From contig LDXR01000027.1 in assembly GCA_001443495.1 (NCBI GenBank), positions 1 through 20,323 on the forward strand: a stretch of 20,323 nucleotides of DNA. Direction: 5' to 3'. The notes under the pieces were generated by a model. That model was not told where the DNA came from and searched no databases. It was given only the letters and a program-made list of their open reading frames with translations. A program made the translations under genes and the position numbers. The DNA is from a candidate division NC10 bacterium CSP1-5 (GTDB taxonomy: Bacteria > Methylomirabilota > Methylomirabilia > Methylomirabilales > CSP1-5). Every line of letters starts with the position of its first letter. Position 1 is the first letter of the stretch. Positions 14,372 to 20,323 of this stretch are shown piece after piece.

Positions 14372-16048
14372 ATGTCTGATGAAGATCGGGAACGACTCGA
14401 ACAAGCGTTGAGGGAGTGGGAAGAAGAGACGCTGAAGAAGGCCTTGGCCAGGGCCGCCGAGCGGCAGGCGGACTTTCAGACCCATTCGCGGATTCCGGTC
14501 GGGCGCCTCTACACCCCCCTTGATCTCGCCGAGTGGGACTACCGGGCAAAGGTCGGCTTTCCCGGAGAGTATCCGTTCACCCGGGGCATCCAGCCCACCA
14601 TGTATCGAGGCCGGGTTTGGACGATGCGGCAATACGCAGGCTTCGGGACGGCGGAGGAGACCAATCGCCGGTTCCGTTATCTTCTGGAACAGGGCCAAAC
14701 CGGCCTCAGCGTCGCCTTCGACCTACCCACCCAGATCGGCTACGACTCCGATGCCCCCGAGGCGCATGGAGAGGCGGGCAAGGTGGGGGTCGCCATCGAT
14801 TCGCTCGAGGACATGGAGCGCCTCCTGGACGGTATCCCGCTGGACCGGGTGAGTACGTCGATGACCATCAACGCCACCGCCACGGTTCTGCTCTGCATGT
14901 ATGCGGCGGTCGCAGAGAAGCAGGGGGTTCCGCCGGACAAGGTCAGCGGGACCGTGCAGAACGACATCCTGAAGGAGTACATCGCGCGCGGGACCTATAT
15001 CTTCCCTCCGGGGCCCTCCATGCGCCTCATCACCGACCTCTTTGCCTTCTGCGCAGAGCGCATGCCCCGATGGCACCCGATCAGTATCAGCGGCTATCAC
15101 ATCCGGGAGGCGGGGGCCACGGCGGCGCAGGAGCTGAGCTTCACGCTCGCCGATGGGGTCGCCTACGTCGAGGCCGCGGTGAAGGCCGGTCTCGATGTAG
15201 ACGCTTTCGCCTCTCAGCTCTCCTTCTTCTTTGCCTGCCACAACAACTTCTTTGAGGAGGTAGCCAAGTTCCGAGCCGCCCGGCGCCTCTGGGCCTCCCT
15301 GATGCGAGAGCGCTTCGGCGCCAAGAATCCCCAATCCTGGATGCTCCGGTTTCATACCCAGACGGCCGGCGTCACGCTGACCGCCCAGCAGCCGGAGAAC
15401 AATATTATCCGGGTGGCCCTGCAGGCCCTCGCCGCGGTCCTCGGAGGGACGCAGTCGCTTCACACCAATTCCCGGGACGAGGCGCTCGGGTTACCCACCG
15501 AGGAGTCGGCCCGGATTGCACTCCGGACCCAGCAGGTCATCGCGTACGAGAGCGGGGCCGGCGATGCGGTCGATCCCCTGGGGGGCTCGTACTTTATCGA
15601 GAGCCTGACCAATCGACTGGAGGAGGAGGCGCGCCGGTATCTGGCCAGGATCGACGCGCTGGGAGGGATGCTGAGGGCGATCGAGATCGGCTACGTCCAG
15701 AAAGAGATCCAGGAGGCCGCCTATCGGGAGCAGGCGCAGGTGGAGAGCAAGGCGAAGATCGTGGTCGGCCTCAATGAATACGCGACGGTGCAGGAGGTCA
15801 AGATCCCGGTCTTCCGGGTGGACCCGCGGATCGAGGAAGAGCGGCGGCGACATCTCCAAGAGCTGCGCCGGCGGCGGGATAACGGCGCGGTGGAGCGGAC
15901 GTTAGCCGAGCTCGAGGCGTCGGCCCGAGGCGACGCCAATCTTCTCCCCCCCATTCTGGCGGCGGTCAAGGCCTATGCGACGATCGGCGAGATCTGCACG
16001 CGGCTGCGACGGGTCTTCGGGGAACATCGCGAGATCATCACCGTGTAG
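14372..16048 (+). CDS. mcmA: Methylmalonyl-CoA mutase, large catalytic subunit (no B12-binding domain)
   Basis: This subunit carries out the coenzyme B12-dependent rearrangement of (R)-methylmalonyl-CoA to succinyl-CoA. The 558 residues correspond only to the substrate-binding TIM-barrel half; the cobalamin-binding domain with DxHxxG is absent and must be a separate protein. Compared with Propionibacterium mutase, key residues are kept: Tyr88 in [13 protein letters not shown], Gln196 in TVQNDIL, Arg206 in [10 protein letters not shown], and Tyr242-His243 in [11 protein letters not shown]. The Tyr and Arg favour methylmalonyl-CoA over isobutyryl- or hydroxyisobutyryl-CoA. The sequence [10 protein letters not shown] is the usual late landmark. 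AGGAG at 14360-14364 is 7 nt before ATG 14372; ATG 14369 is adjacent and possible. The epimerase gene starts 2 nt after the stop. Confidence 0.95.
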   Translation: MSDEDRERLEQALREWEEETLKKALARAAERQADFQTHSRIPVGRLYTPLDLAEWDYRAKVGFPGEYPFTRGIQPTMYRGRVWTMRQYAGFGTAEETNRRFRYLLEQGQTGLSVAFDLPTQIGYDSDAPEAHGEAGKVGVAIDSLEDMERLLDGIPLDRVSTSMTINATATVLLCMYAAVAEKQGVPPDKVSGTVQNDILKEYIARGTYIFPPGPSMRLITDLFAFCAERMPRWHPISISGYHIREAGATAAQELSFTLADGVAYVEAAVKAGLDVDAFASQLSFFFACHNNFFEEVAKFRAARRLWASLMRERFGAKNPQSWMLRFHTQTAGVTLTAQQPENNIIRVALQALAAVLGGTQSLHTNSRDEALGLPTEESARIALRTQQVIAYESGAGDAVDPLGGSYFIESLTNRLEEEARRYLARIDALGGMLRAIEIGYVQKEIQEAAYREQAQVESKAKIVVGLNEYATVQEVKIPVFRVDPRIEEERRRHLQELRRRRDNGAVERTLAELEASARGDANLLPPILAAVKAYATIGEICTRLRRVFGEHREIITV

Positions 16049-16050
16049 CC

Positions 16051-16476
16051 ATGATTAAGCGTGTAGCGCACATCGCTATCGCCGTGCGGAGCGTGGATGA
16101 GGCGTCCCGGTTCTTTGAACAGGTCCTCGGCCTTCGCCGGGAGCGGACCGAGGTGGTCGAGACAGAGAGGGCAAAGGTCGCCTTCTTCCCCGTCGGGGGG
16201 ACCGAGATCGAACTCGTAGAGGGGACAGAGCCGGGCAACCCCCTGGAGCGCTTCCTGGAGAAGAGGGGGGAAGGCATCCACCATGTCTGCCTCGAGGTAG
16301 CGAACCTGGACGAAACGATGGGCCGGCTCCGAGCGGCCGGGGTTCCCCTCCTCGACGAGACTCCCCGTCCGGGGGCAGATGGAACCCGGGTCGCATTTAT
16401 CCATCCCAAAGGAGCCCATGGCATCCTCATTGAATTAGTCGAGGGACCTGCCCTAAACCATGCCTCTGAACCCTGA
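16051..16476 (+). CDS. mce: Methylmalonyl-CoA epimerase (VOC superfamily)
   Basis: This metal-dependent epimerase interconverts (S)- and (R)-methylmalonyl-CoA, linking the carboxylase product to the mutase substrate. The 141 residues form two beta-alpha-beta-beta-beta repeats of the vicinal oxygen chelate fold. Metal-ligand candidates are His7 in VAHIAIAV, Glu54 in GTEIELVEG, the His77-His78 pair in GEGIHHVCLEV and Glu128 in HGILIELVE. These motifs are diagnostic for the family. The start is 2 nt after the mutase stop, indicating tight coupling. The last residues (about NHASEP) and the TGA stop are encoded within a heptamer repeat arm. The C-terminal tail beyond ELVEG is therefore probably recent and non-conserved. 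Confidence 0.93.
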   Translation: MIKRVAHIAIAVRSVDEASRFFEQVLGLRRERTEVVETERAKVAFFPVGGTEIELVEGTEPGNPLERFLEKRGEGIHHVCLEVANLDETMGRLRAAGVPLLDETPRPGADGTRVAFIHPKGAHGILIELVEGPALNHASEP

Positions 16477-16480
16477 ACCC
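16456..16480. repeat. Heptamer-period repeat array H (TGAACCC, single arm)
   Basis: The segment reads AAACCA, TGCCTCT, GAACCCT, GAACCC in a 7-bp register and includes the epimerase stop codon at 16474-16476. Only the TGAACC-sense arm is found, the orientation of the right arms of arrays E, F and G. Confidence 0.6.
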
Positions 16481-16547
16481 GCGGGGGCTGGCCGGAGTGA
16501 CCGAAGCCGCTGTAAGTGTCGAATAATACATTTCTGAAAGCCCCCGT
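16481..16547 (+). other. Inverted repeat with long loop after the epimerase gene
   Basis: CGGGGGCT at 16482-16489 is perfectly complementary to AGCCCCCG at 16539-16546, with a 49-nt loop. It could end or protect the operon mRNA. No T run follows, and it does not resemble a cobalamin riboswitch. Confidence 0.4.
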
Positions 16548-16575
16548 GCCGTGTGGTCTCCCGCGAAGAAATTCC

Positions 16576-16605
16576 TTGACAATCTGTCACATGGAATGAT
16601 AGAAA
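16576..16605 (+). promoter_or_regulatory. Sigma70-type extended -10 promoter of the FG-GAP gene
   Basis: TTGACA (16576-16581), an 18-bp spacer and TAGAAA (16600-16605) with TGA just upstream (extended -10). The region is AT-rich compared with the flanking genes. Transcription would start near 16612, about 65 nt before the GTG start. Confidence 0.55.
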
Positions 16606-16676
16606 GTCCCTACTTTGCGTCGGATTTTCCTAACATTGTTTGAATTTTGTAGCGAGGCCCATCGGAGGTGTGACGG

Positions 16677-18704
16677 GTGAGGGAGAGACGGTCCTGGCTC
16701 GCCGTCGTGCTGGCCCTGCTTCTCGTCGGGCTGACCTCCGCCCAGGCCCAGGTGGCAGATTACTCCCTCGCCGCCTCCCGCGTGGCCGAGAAGCTTCTCC
16801 AGGCCTTTCCCAAGGTGCGGGGGCTGATCGTCTCGGTGGAGCAGCAGGGCAAGCTCGTCCTGGATCTCACCGCACAGGATGGGATTTATCCCGGGATGGA
16901 GATGGAGGTCTTCCGGGAAGGGGAGGCCTTCAAGCACCCGGTGAGCGGTGAAGTCATGGGCCGGATGGAGAAGACCGTGGGCCTCATTAGGGTGGTGGAG
17001 GTCCGAGATCGGTTCTCCGTCGGGCAACTGCTCGAACAGGAAGGATCGGTGAAGGCGGGAGATGGGGTGCGCGTGACCGGGGCACGGATCCTCCTCGGAT
17101 TGGCCAAGGTCGAGGCACCGCCGGGGGCCGATACGGCGGCGAGGGCCTTCACGCGGGAACTGGAACTGGCGCTCCAGAAGACCGGCCGGTTTGAGGTGTT
17201 CGATGACCGCATGACGCGCTCGACGGTGGTGAAAGGGGGATTGAAAGAAGGGACCCGCATCACCGATCCCGCCGCCCTCGAGGTCCTCCGGCGGGACCTC
17301 AGGCTCTCAGCCGTCTGTTTGGCGAAGCTTGGCGCTGGCGGTGCGGGAGGCCAGGTGGTGGATGTCGAGCTGGTGTCCACGAGGACGGGATCCCCGCTGA
17401 CGGTGGTGAGCACGGACGTGCCCGTGGGCGTTGCGCAGGCGCCCACGGAACCTCTACCGGCCAAGCCAGCGACCCAAGCACCCAAGCCCGCTCCCACTCC
17501 GGGTGGTCCGGCGTGGATCGGACCGCCGACGTCGGAGGGGGCGCCCAATCCTCACTTCACCGCGAATCCCCTCTTGCAGAGTCCGCGCAGGACGTCGGGC
17601 CCGCGGACCTACTACATCCAGCCGGTCCCGGCGGGACTCAAGCGGATCGCGTTCGCCGATCTCGACGGGGATGGGCAGGATGAGATGGTCGGGATCACCG
17701 ATAATGAGGTCGTGACCTTTCAGTGGACCGAAGATCATTTCAAGCTCTACCGCCGGTACGCGAAGCCGCAGGGTGCGAACTTCCTGCTGGTCGATGCGGC
17801 CGATATCAACGGCAACGGCCGGGCCGAGATCTTTGTCACCGACGTGGACGAGCGGCCGGGGACCGTGGGGCTCTATCATGTCGCCCTCAGGTCCTTTGTC
17901 CTCGAACTCAAGGGCGAGAGTTTGGTCCCGATCTGGGAGGATGTTCCCCTCTATTTCCGCGTCATCAGATACCCCGGCCATCCAGAAGGCATCCTGGTGA
18001 CGCAGCCCCTGGGAAAGCATAAAGCCTTTCAGGATCCGGTCCGGCGCTACGTCTCGAACGGCACAGCCTACGTCCCCGACCCAGCCTGGGAGTTTCCCAG
18101 CGGTCTCGAGCTCGACACCTTCACCCTGGTGGACTTGAACGGGGATGGCCGGGAGGAATTCGTCGTCATCGGCTACGATGGGCAGGTTCGGGTCTGGAGC
18201 CAGGAGGGCAAGAGGCTGGCAGAGACCAGTGAGAACTTCGGCATCACCAATCACATCAAGTTTCGCCAGTTGCCGCGCGAACCCGGGCGCTCGTTCACCG
18301 GCAGGGACATCCGCCCTACGGAGTATGCGGAAGAGCGCTATATCCAGCGGCGGCTCGAGGTGACCGACCTGGCGCCCGGGGGCAAGCCGGGGATCCTCGT
18401 GGGGGCCAACTTTCCGGACGGCATCACGGGGGCGCTGGCGTCTTCGCTCCAGATCACGAGCGGCGCGGCGCAGGTCATTCACCTCGCCTGGGATCAGGGG
18501 GCGCTGACGAGGCAGTGGGGCAGCCCGCTCGCGCGGAACAATTATCTGGCCGACTACGGCCTCGCCCGTCTCGGGGGGTCGCGGGCGCTGGTCGTCCTGG
18601 GGCTCGAGAAGAAGTTTCTACGCGAGACCGAGGGCACCCTCGAGGTCTTTCGCCTGATCGAGCCCGAGGGCGGGGAGGCCCGGCCGATGGAGCGACCCCA
18701 GTAG
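16677..18704 (+). CDS. Exported FG-GAP/VCBS repeat protein with FlgT-like N-terminal region
   Basis: This 675-residue exported protein is of unknown specific function. GTG 16677 has GGAGGTG 6 nt upstream. The signal peptide is MRERRSWLAVVLALLLVGLT with cleavage near AQA (residue 24). Residues about 45-135 (IVSVEQQGKLVLDL, QDGIYPGMEMEVFREGE, GEVMGRME, VGLIRVVEV) resemble the C-terminal domain of FlgT-like periplasmic proteins. The next region (about 140-240, RAFTRELELALQKTGRFEVFDD) resembles a TolB/CsgG-like periplasmic domain. A Pro-rich linker follows near 260-290. The rest holds at least three FG-GAP Ca-binding loops: FADLDGDGQDE (about 325), ADINGNGRAE (about 375) and VDLNGDGREE (about 485), suggesting a beta-propeller. 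It has its own promoter and lies just upstream of the porin gene, so a cell-envelope role is likely. Domain matches are by eye. Confidence 0.85.
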   Translation: MRERRSWLAVVLALLLVGLTSAQAQVADYSLAASRVAEKLLQAFPKVRGLIVSVEQQGKLVLDLTAQDGIYPGMEMEVFREGEAFKHPVSGEVMGRMEKTVGLIRVVEVRDRFSVGQLLEQEGSVKAGDGVRVTGARILLGLAKVEAPPGADTAARAFTRELELALQKTGRFEVFDDRMTRSTVVKGGLKEGTRITDPAALEVLRRDLRLSAVCLAKLGAGGAGGQVVDVELVSTRTGSPLTVVSTDVPVGVAQAPTEPLPAKPATQAPKPAPTPGGPAWIGPPTSEGAPNPHFTANPLLQSPRRTSGPRTYYIQPVPAGLKRIAFADLDGDGQDEMVGITDNEVVTFQWTEDHFKLYRRYAKPQGANFLLVDAADINGNGRAEIFVTDVDERPGTVGLYHVALRSFVLELKGESLVPIWEDVPLYFRVIRYPGHPEGILVTQPLGKHKAFQDPVRRYVSNGTAYVPDPAWEFPSGLELDTFTLVDLNGDGREEFVVIGYDGQVRVWSQEGKRLAETSENFGITNHIKFRQLPREPGRSFTGRDIRPTEYAEERYIQRRLEVTDLAPGGKPGILVGANFPDGITGALASSLQITSGAAQVIHLAWDQGALTRQWGSPLARNNYLADYGLARLGGSRALVVLGLEKKFLRETEGTLEVFRLIEPEGGEARPMERPQ

Positions 18705-18732
18705 TCACAAATAGCGAACCATCGTTTTATTC

Positions 18733-18761
18733 TTGACAAGGGGGGAAGGCTCGCATATAGT
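18733..18761 (+). promoter_or_regulatory. Strong sigma70-type promoter of the porin gene
   Basis: TTGACA (18733-18738), a 17-bp spacer and TATAGT (18756-18761, 5 of 6). This is the best promoter in the window. The start would be near 18768, leaving a leader of about 170 nt that contains a possible short ORF (18845-18904) and ends in AAAGGAGAGAGG before ATG 18939. Confidence 0.75.
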
Positions 18762-18938
18762 CGGTCAAATTTTTTATCGAAGGAGCCAGGAGCGGTCTTA
18801 CACCTCGGACATCGGTTAACGGTCATCCAAATTGGAAGGGGGTGATGGATGGAACATACGTAAGTGCGTCGGCAGCTCGATCCTTTCAACGGTCGCTTGA
18901 TTGACCCAGATGGGATTTCCGTGAAAAGGAGAGAGGCG

Positions 18939-20323
18939 ATGAGAAAGTTCATTGCGCTGACAGGGGCGCTCCTGCTCGCCCTCCCGGGTCTGGCCTTCGC
19001 GCAGGTGAAGACCCAGACCAAAGGGGGGGACTGGGCGGCGCAGCCGACTGCCCCGGGAGATTTTACCCGGTCGTTTAAGCTTCCCCAGAAGATCGGCGAC
19101 GTGACGGTCAACTTCCGTGCCCGCGCCGACTTTGACTTCCAGTCCAACAGAAACTTCGACTTTGATAGCGAGCAGGCCGACTCCGCATTGCTGCCCACGA
19201 CCACTTTTGGCGGAGGCGCTGCCGGTCCCAAGACGCCTGGCAGGAAAGGCGAGTTCTTCGAGTACGAGGACCTGCGGTTTGGCTTCGACGCCTCGGGTGA
19301 CCGGTGGGCGGTCCATACCGTGATGGAGGCGAATGACAGCATCGCCGACCGGGAAGGGGCCGACTCTAACCTCCACGTCGAGCGGTGGTGGGGAGATTAC
19401 GATTTCGGGTATTTCAACATCCGGATCGGGAACCAGATCGTGGGGATCGAGCCAGGCGCGATGGTCTGGACCGATGACGATCCCGTGCTTCGACTCTACA
19501 AGGACTACGGCACCGTTGCCTGGAGCATCTACTACAGCAAGCGGCAGGATGCCGATTCGGAAGTCGATGGCGGCCAAGGCGGTGGCGCGCCGCCCGGCGG
19601 CGCCCTGACCAGCCAAACAGGCATCGGCAACGATAACGATATTATTGCGGCCACGCTTGAGTTCGCCTTCGCGAATCCGATGGGGGCCGGCACCCTCTCC
19701 TTCGCCCCCTTCTTCGTCTATCAGGATGACAAGCGGTTCCAGAGGGGCCTCGGTGTGCTCGGCCCGGCTGGACCAGCGGCTGGGGCAGCCTGCGGGATCA
19801 CCTGCGATGGGGACCTCCATATCTATACTGCGGGGGCTACCATCGCGGGCAAGATCTGGCAGATTGATTCTGTCCTCGCCGGGGCCTATCAATGGGGCGA
19901 TGACAATACCGGCATCAACTCTGTGAACCCCGCCACCGGCTCGCTCCGGAAGGCGGACATTGCTGCCTTCTACGCGTTTGCCAACCTCGCCTGGCCGATC
20001 CCCAACACCCCGTTGACGATAGGCGCGGGCGTGATGGTCGTCTCCGGGGATGACGATCCGTTCGACGATAAGGCCAATGGTTACCTGGGTGTTGCCCACA
20101 ACACTGAGTATGGCGGCGGGCTTGGCGGTATCGACATCTGGGTGGACGAGTTCGACAAAGCCATCAAGCTGGCGGACAACCTGGGTCCGGGTGGGACCAT
20201 TCGCACAGGGAACAGCGCCCCCGCTGGCAATGCGATCTTTCTGGGCACGGACGATGATCCCACGCCGCTCGGGTTGAGCAACGTGGCGGGCGTCTTCGGC
20301 TTGCCGGCTGCGGGGATCGCATC
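18939..20323 (+). CDS. Porin-like outer-membrane beta-barrel protein (3' end outside window)
   Basis: The frame opens at ATG 18939 and has no stop up to the window end (461 codons visible). AAAGGAGAGAGG precedes the start. The signal peptide MRKFIALTGALLLALPGLAFA (cleavage after residue 21) is clear. The mature part has alternating hydrophobic strands ending in aromatic residues (VTVNFRARADFDF, DLRFGFDASGDRWAVHTVME, YDFGYFNIRIGNQIVG, GTVAWSIYYSK, GTLSFAPFFVYQ) separated by Asp/Gly-rich loops, as in bacterial porins. No specific porin family is recognised. Loops contain Asp runs (WTDDDP, SGDDDPFDD, GTDDDP) and one CGITC pair. A long open frame on the opposite strand (18816-20099) is an overlap shadow. 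The strong promoter suggests an abundant protein. Confidence 0.88.
   Translation, partial: MRKFIALTGALLLALPGLAFAQVKTQTKGGDWAAQPTAPGDFTRSFKLPQKIGDVTVNFRARADFDFQSNRNFDFDSEQADSALLPTTTFGGGAAGPKTPGRKGEFFEYEDLRFGFDASGDRWAVHTVMEANDSIADREGADSNLHVERWWGDYDFGYFNIRIGNQIVGIEPGAMVWTDDDPVLRLYKDYGTVAWSIYYSKRQDADSEVDGGQGGGAPPGGALTSQTGIGNDNDIIAATLEFAFANPMGAGTLSFAPFFVYQDDKRFQRGLGVLGPAGPAAGAACGITCDGDLHIYTAGATIAGKIWQIDSVLAGAYQWGDDNTGINSVNPATGSLRKADIAAFYAFANLAWPIPNTPLTIGAGVMVVSGDDDPFDDKANGYLGVAHNTEYGGGLGGIDIWVDEFDKAIKLADNLGPGGTIRTGNSAPAGNAIFLGTDDDPTPLGLSNVAGVFGLPAAGIA

Noticed and set aside
16477-16575. Cobalamin riboswitch after or before B12-related genes
   Set aside because: I find no B12-box-like sequence or matching core here; the inverted repeat alone does not support a riboswitch.
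17454-18482. 342-codon minus-strand open frame opposite the FG-GAP gene
   Set aside because: Antisense shadow; the plus frame has signal peptide, ribosome site and repeated calcium-loop motifs.
18816-20099. 427-codon minus-strand open frame opposite the porin
   Set aside because: The plus strand has promoter, ribosome site, signal peptide and barrel-like strands; the antisense product has none of these.

Overview
The window is a GC-rich stretch of a Gram-negative (diderm) bacterial chromosome. It encodes a predicted outer-membrane barrel, several Sec-exported proteins, two lipoproteins and a TRAP transporter. No rRNA or other taxonomic marker is present. GC richness, the mixture of gene families and the unusual intergenic heptamer arrays would fit a Methylomirabilota (NC10/Rokubacteria)-like lineage or a deltaproteobacterial-type lineage. 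That placement is an inference and should be held loosely.

Layout. Positions 1-894 hold the 3' end of a Dpp/Opp-type ABC permease, followed by a TVP38/TMEM64 membrane protein (973-1692). Next come nicotinamidase pncA on the minus strand, the queuosine-pathway radical SAM enzyme queE, and an exported PEBP-family protein. Positions 3883-8482 (minus) form a TRAP operon of the TPR-associated (TPAT) kind: TatT lipoprotein, substrate-binding protein, DctQ, DctM and a secreted protein of unknown family. The last four genes are chained by three successive 4-nt GTGA overlaps and followed by an intrinsic terminator. A glycine-zipper lipoprotein and tRNA-Leu(GAG) follow on the same strand, then a lone CheY/DivK-type receiver (9776-10171). 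Positions 10341-16476 (plus) form a propionyl-CoA to succinyl-CoA module: carboxyltransferase, biotin carboxylase, separate biotin carrier, methylmalonyl-CoA mutase catalytic subunit and methylmalonyl-CoA epimerase. The window ends with an exported FG-GAP repeat protein and the 5' part of a porin-like barrel, each behind its own promoter.

How the genes work together. The carboxylase, epimerase and mutase make a nearly complete methylmalonyl-CoA pathway. The B12-binding mutase subunit and the mutase chaperone are not in the window. The TRAP system should import an organic acid or a more hydrophobic ligand, because the usual carboxylate-binding arginine appears to be replaced by tryptophan. Five sigma70-type promoters with perfect TTGACA -35 boxes can be placed: queE, tRNA-Leu, pcc operon, FG-GAP gene and porin.

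The most unusual signal is non-coding. Eight intergenic spots carry degenerate repeats with a strict 7-bp period, in three sequence families (GTTCAnn, GCTGAnn and TCGGTnn with their complements). Several have two arms in opposite orientation around an unrelated core. They abut or overlap gene starts and stops, including the start codon of the biotin carboxylase gene and the stop codon of the epimerase gene. Two of them also carry a 26-bp palindrome whose only two differences between copies are mutually compensatory in the predicted stem.
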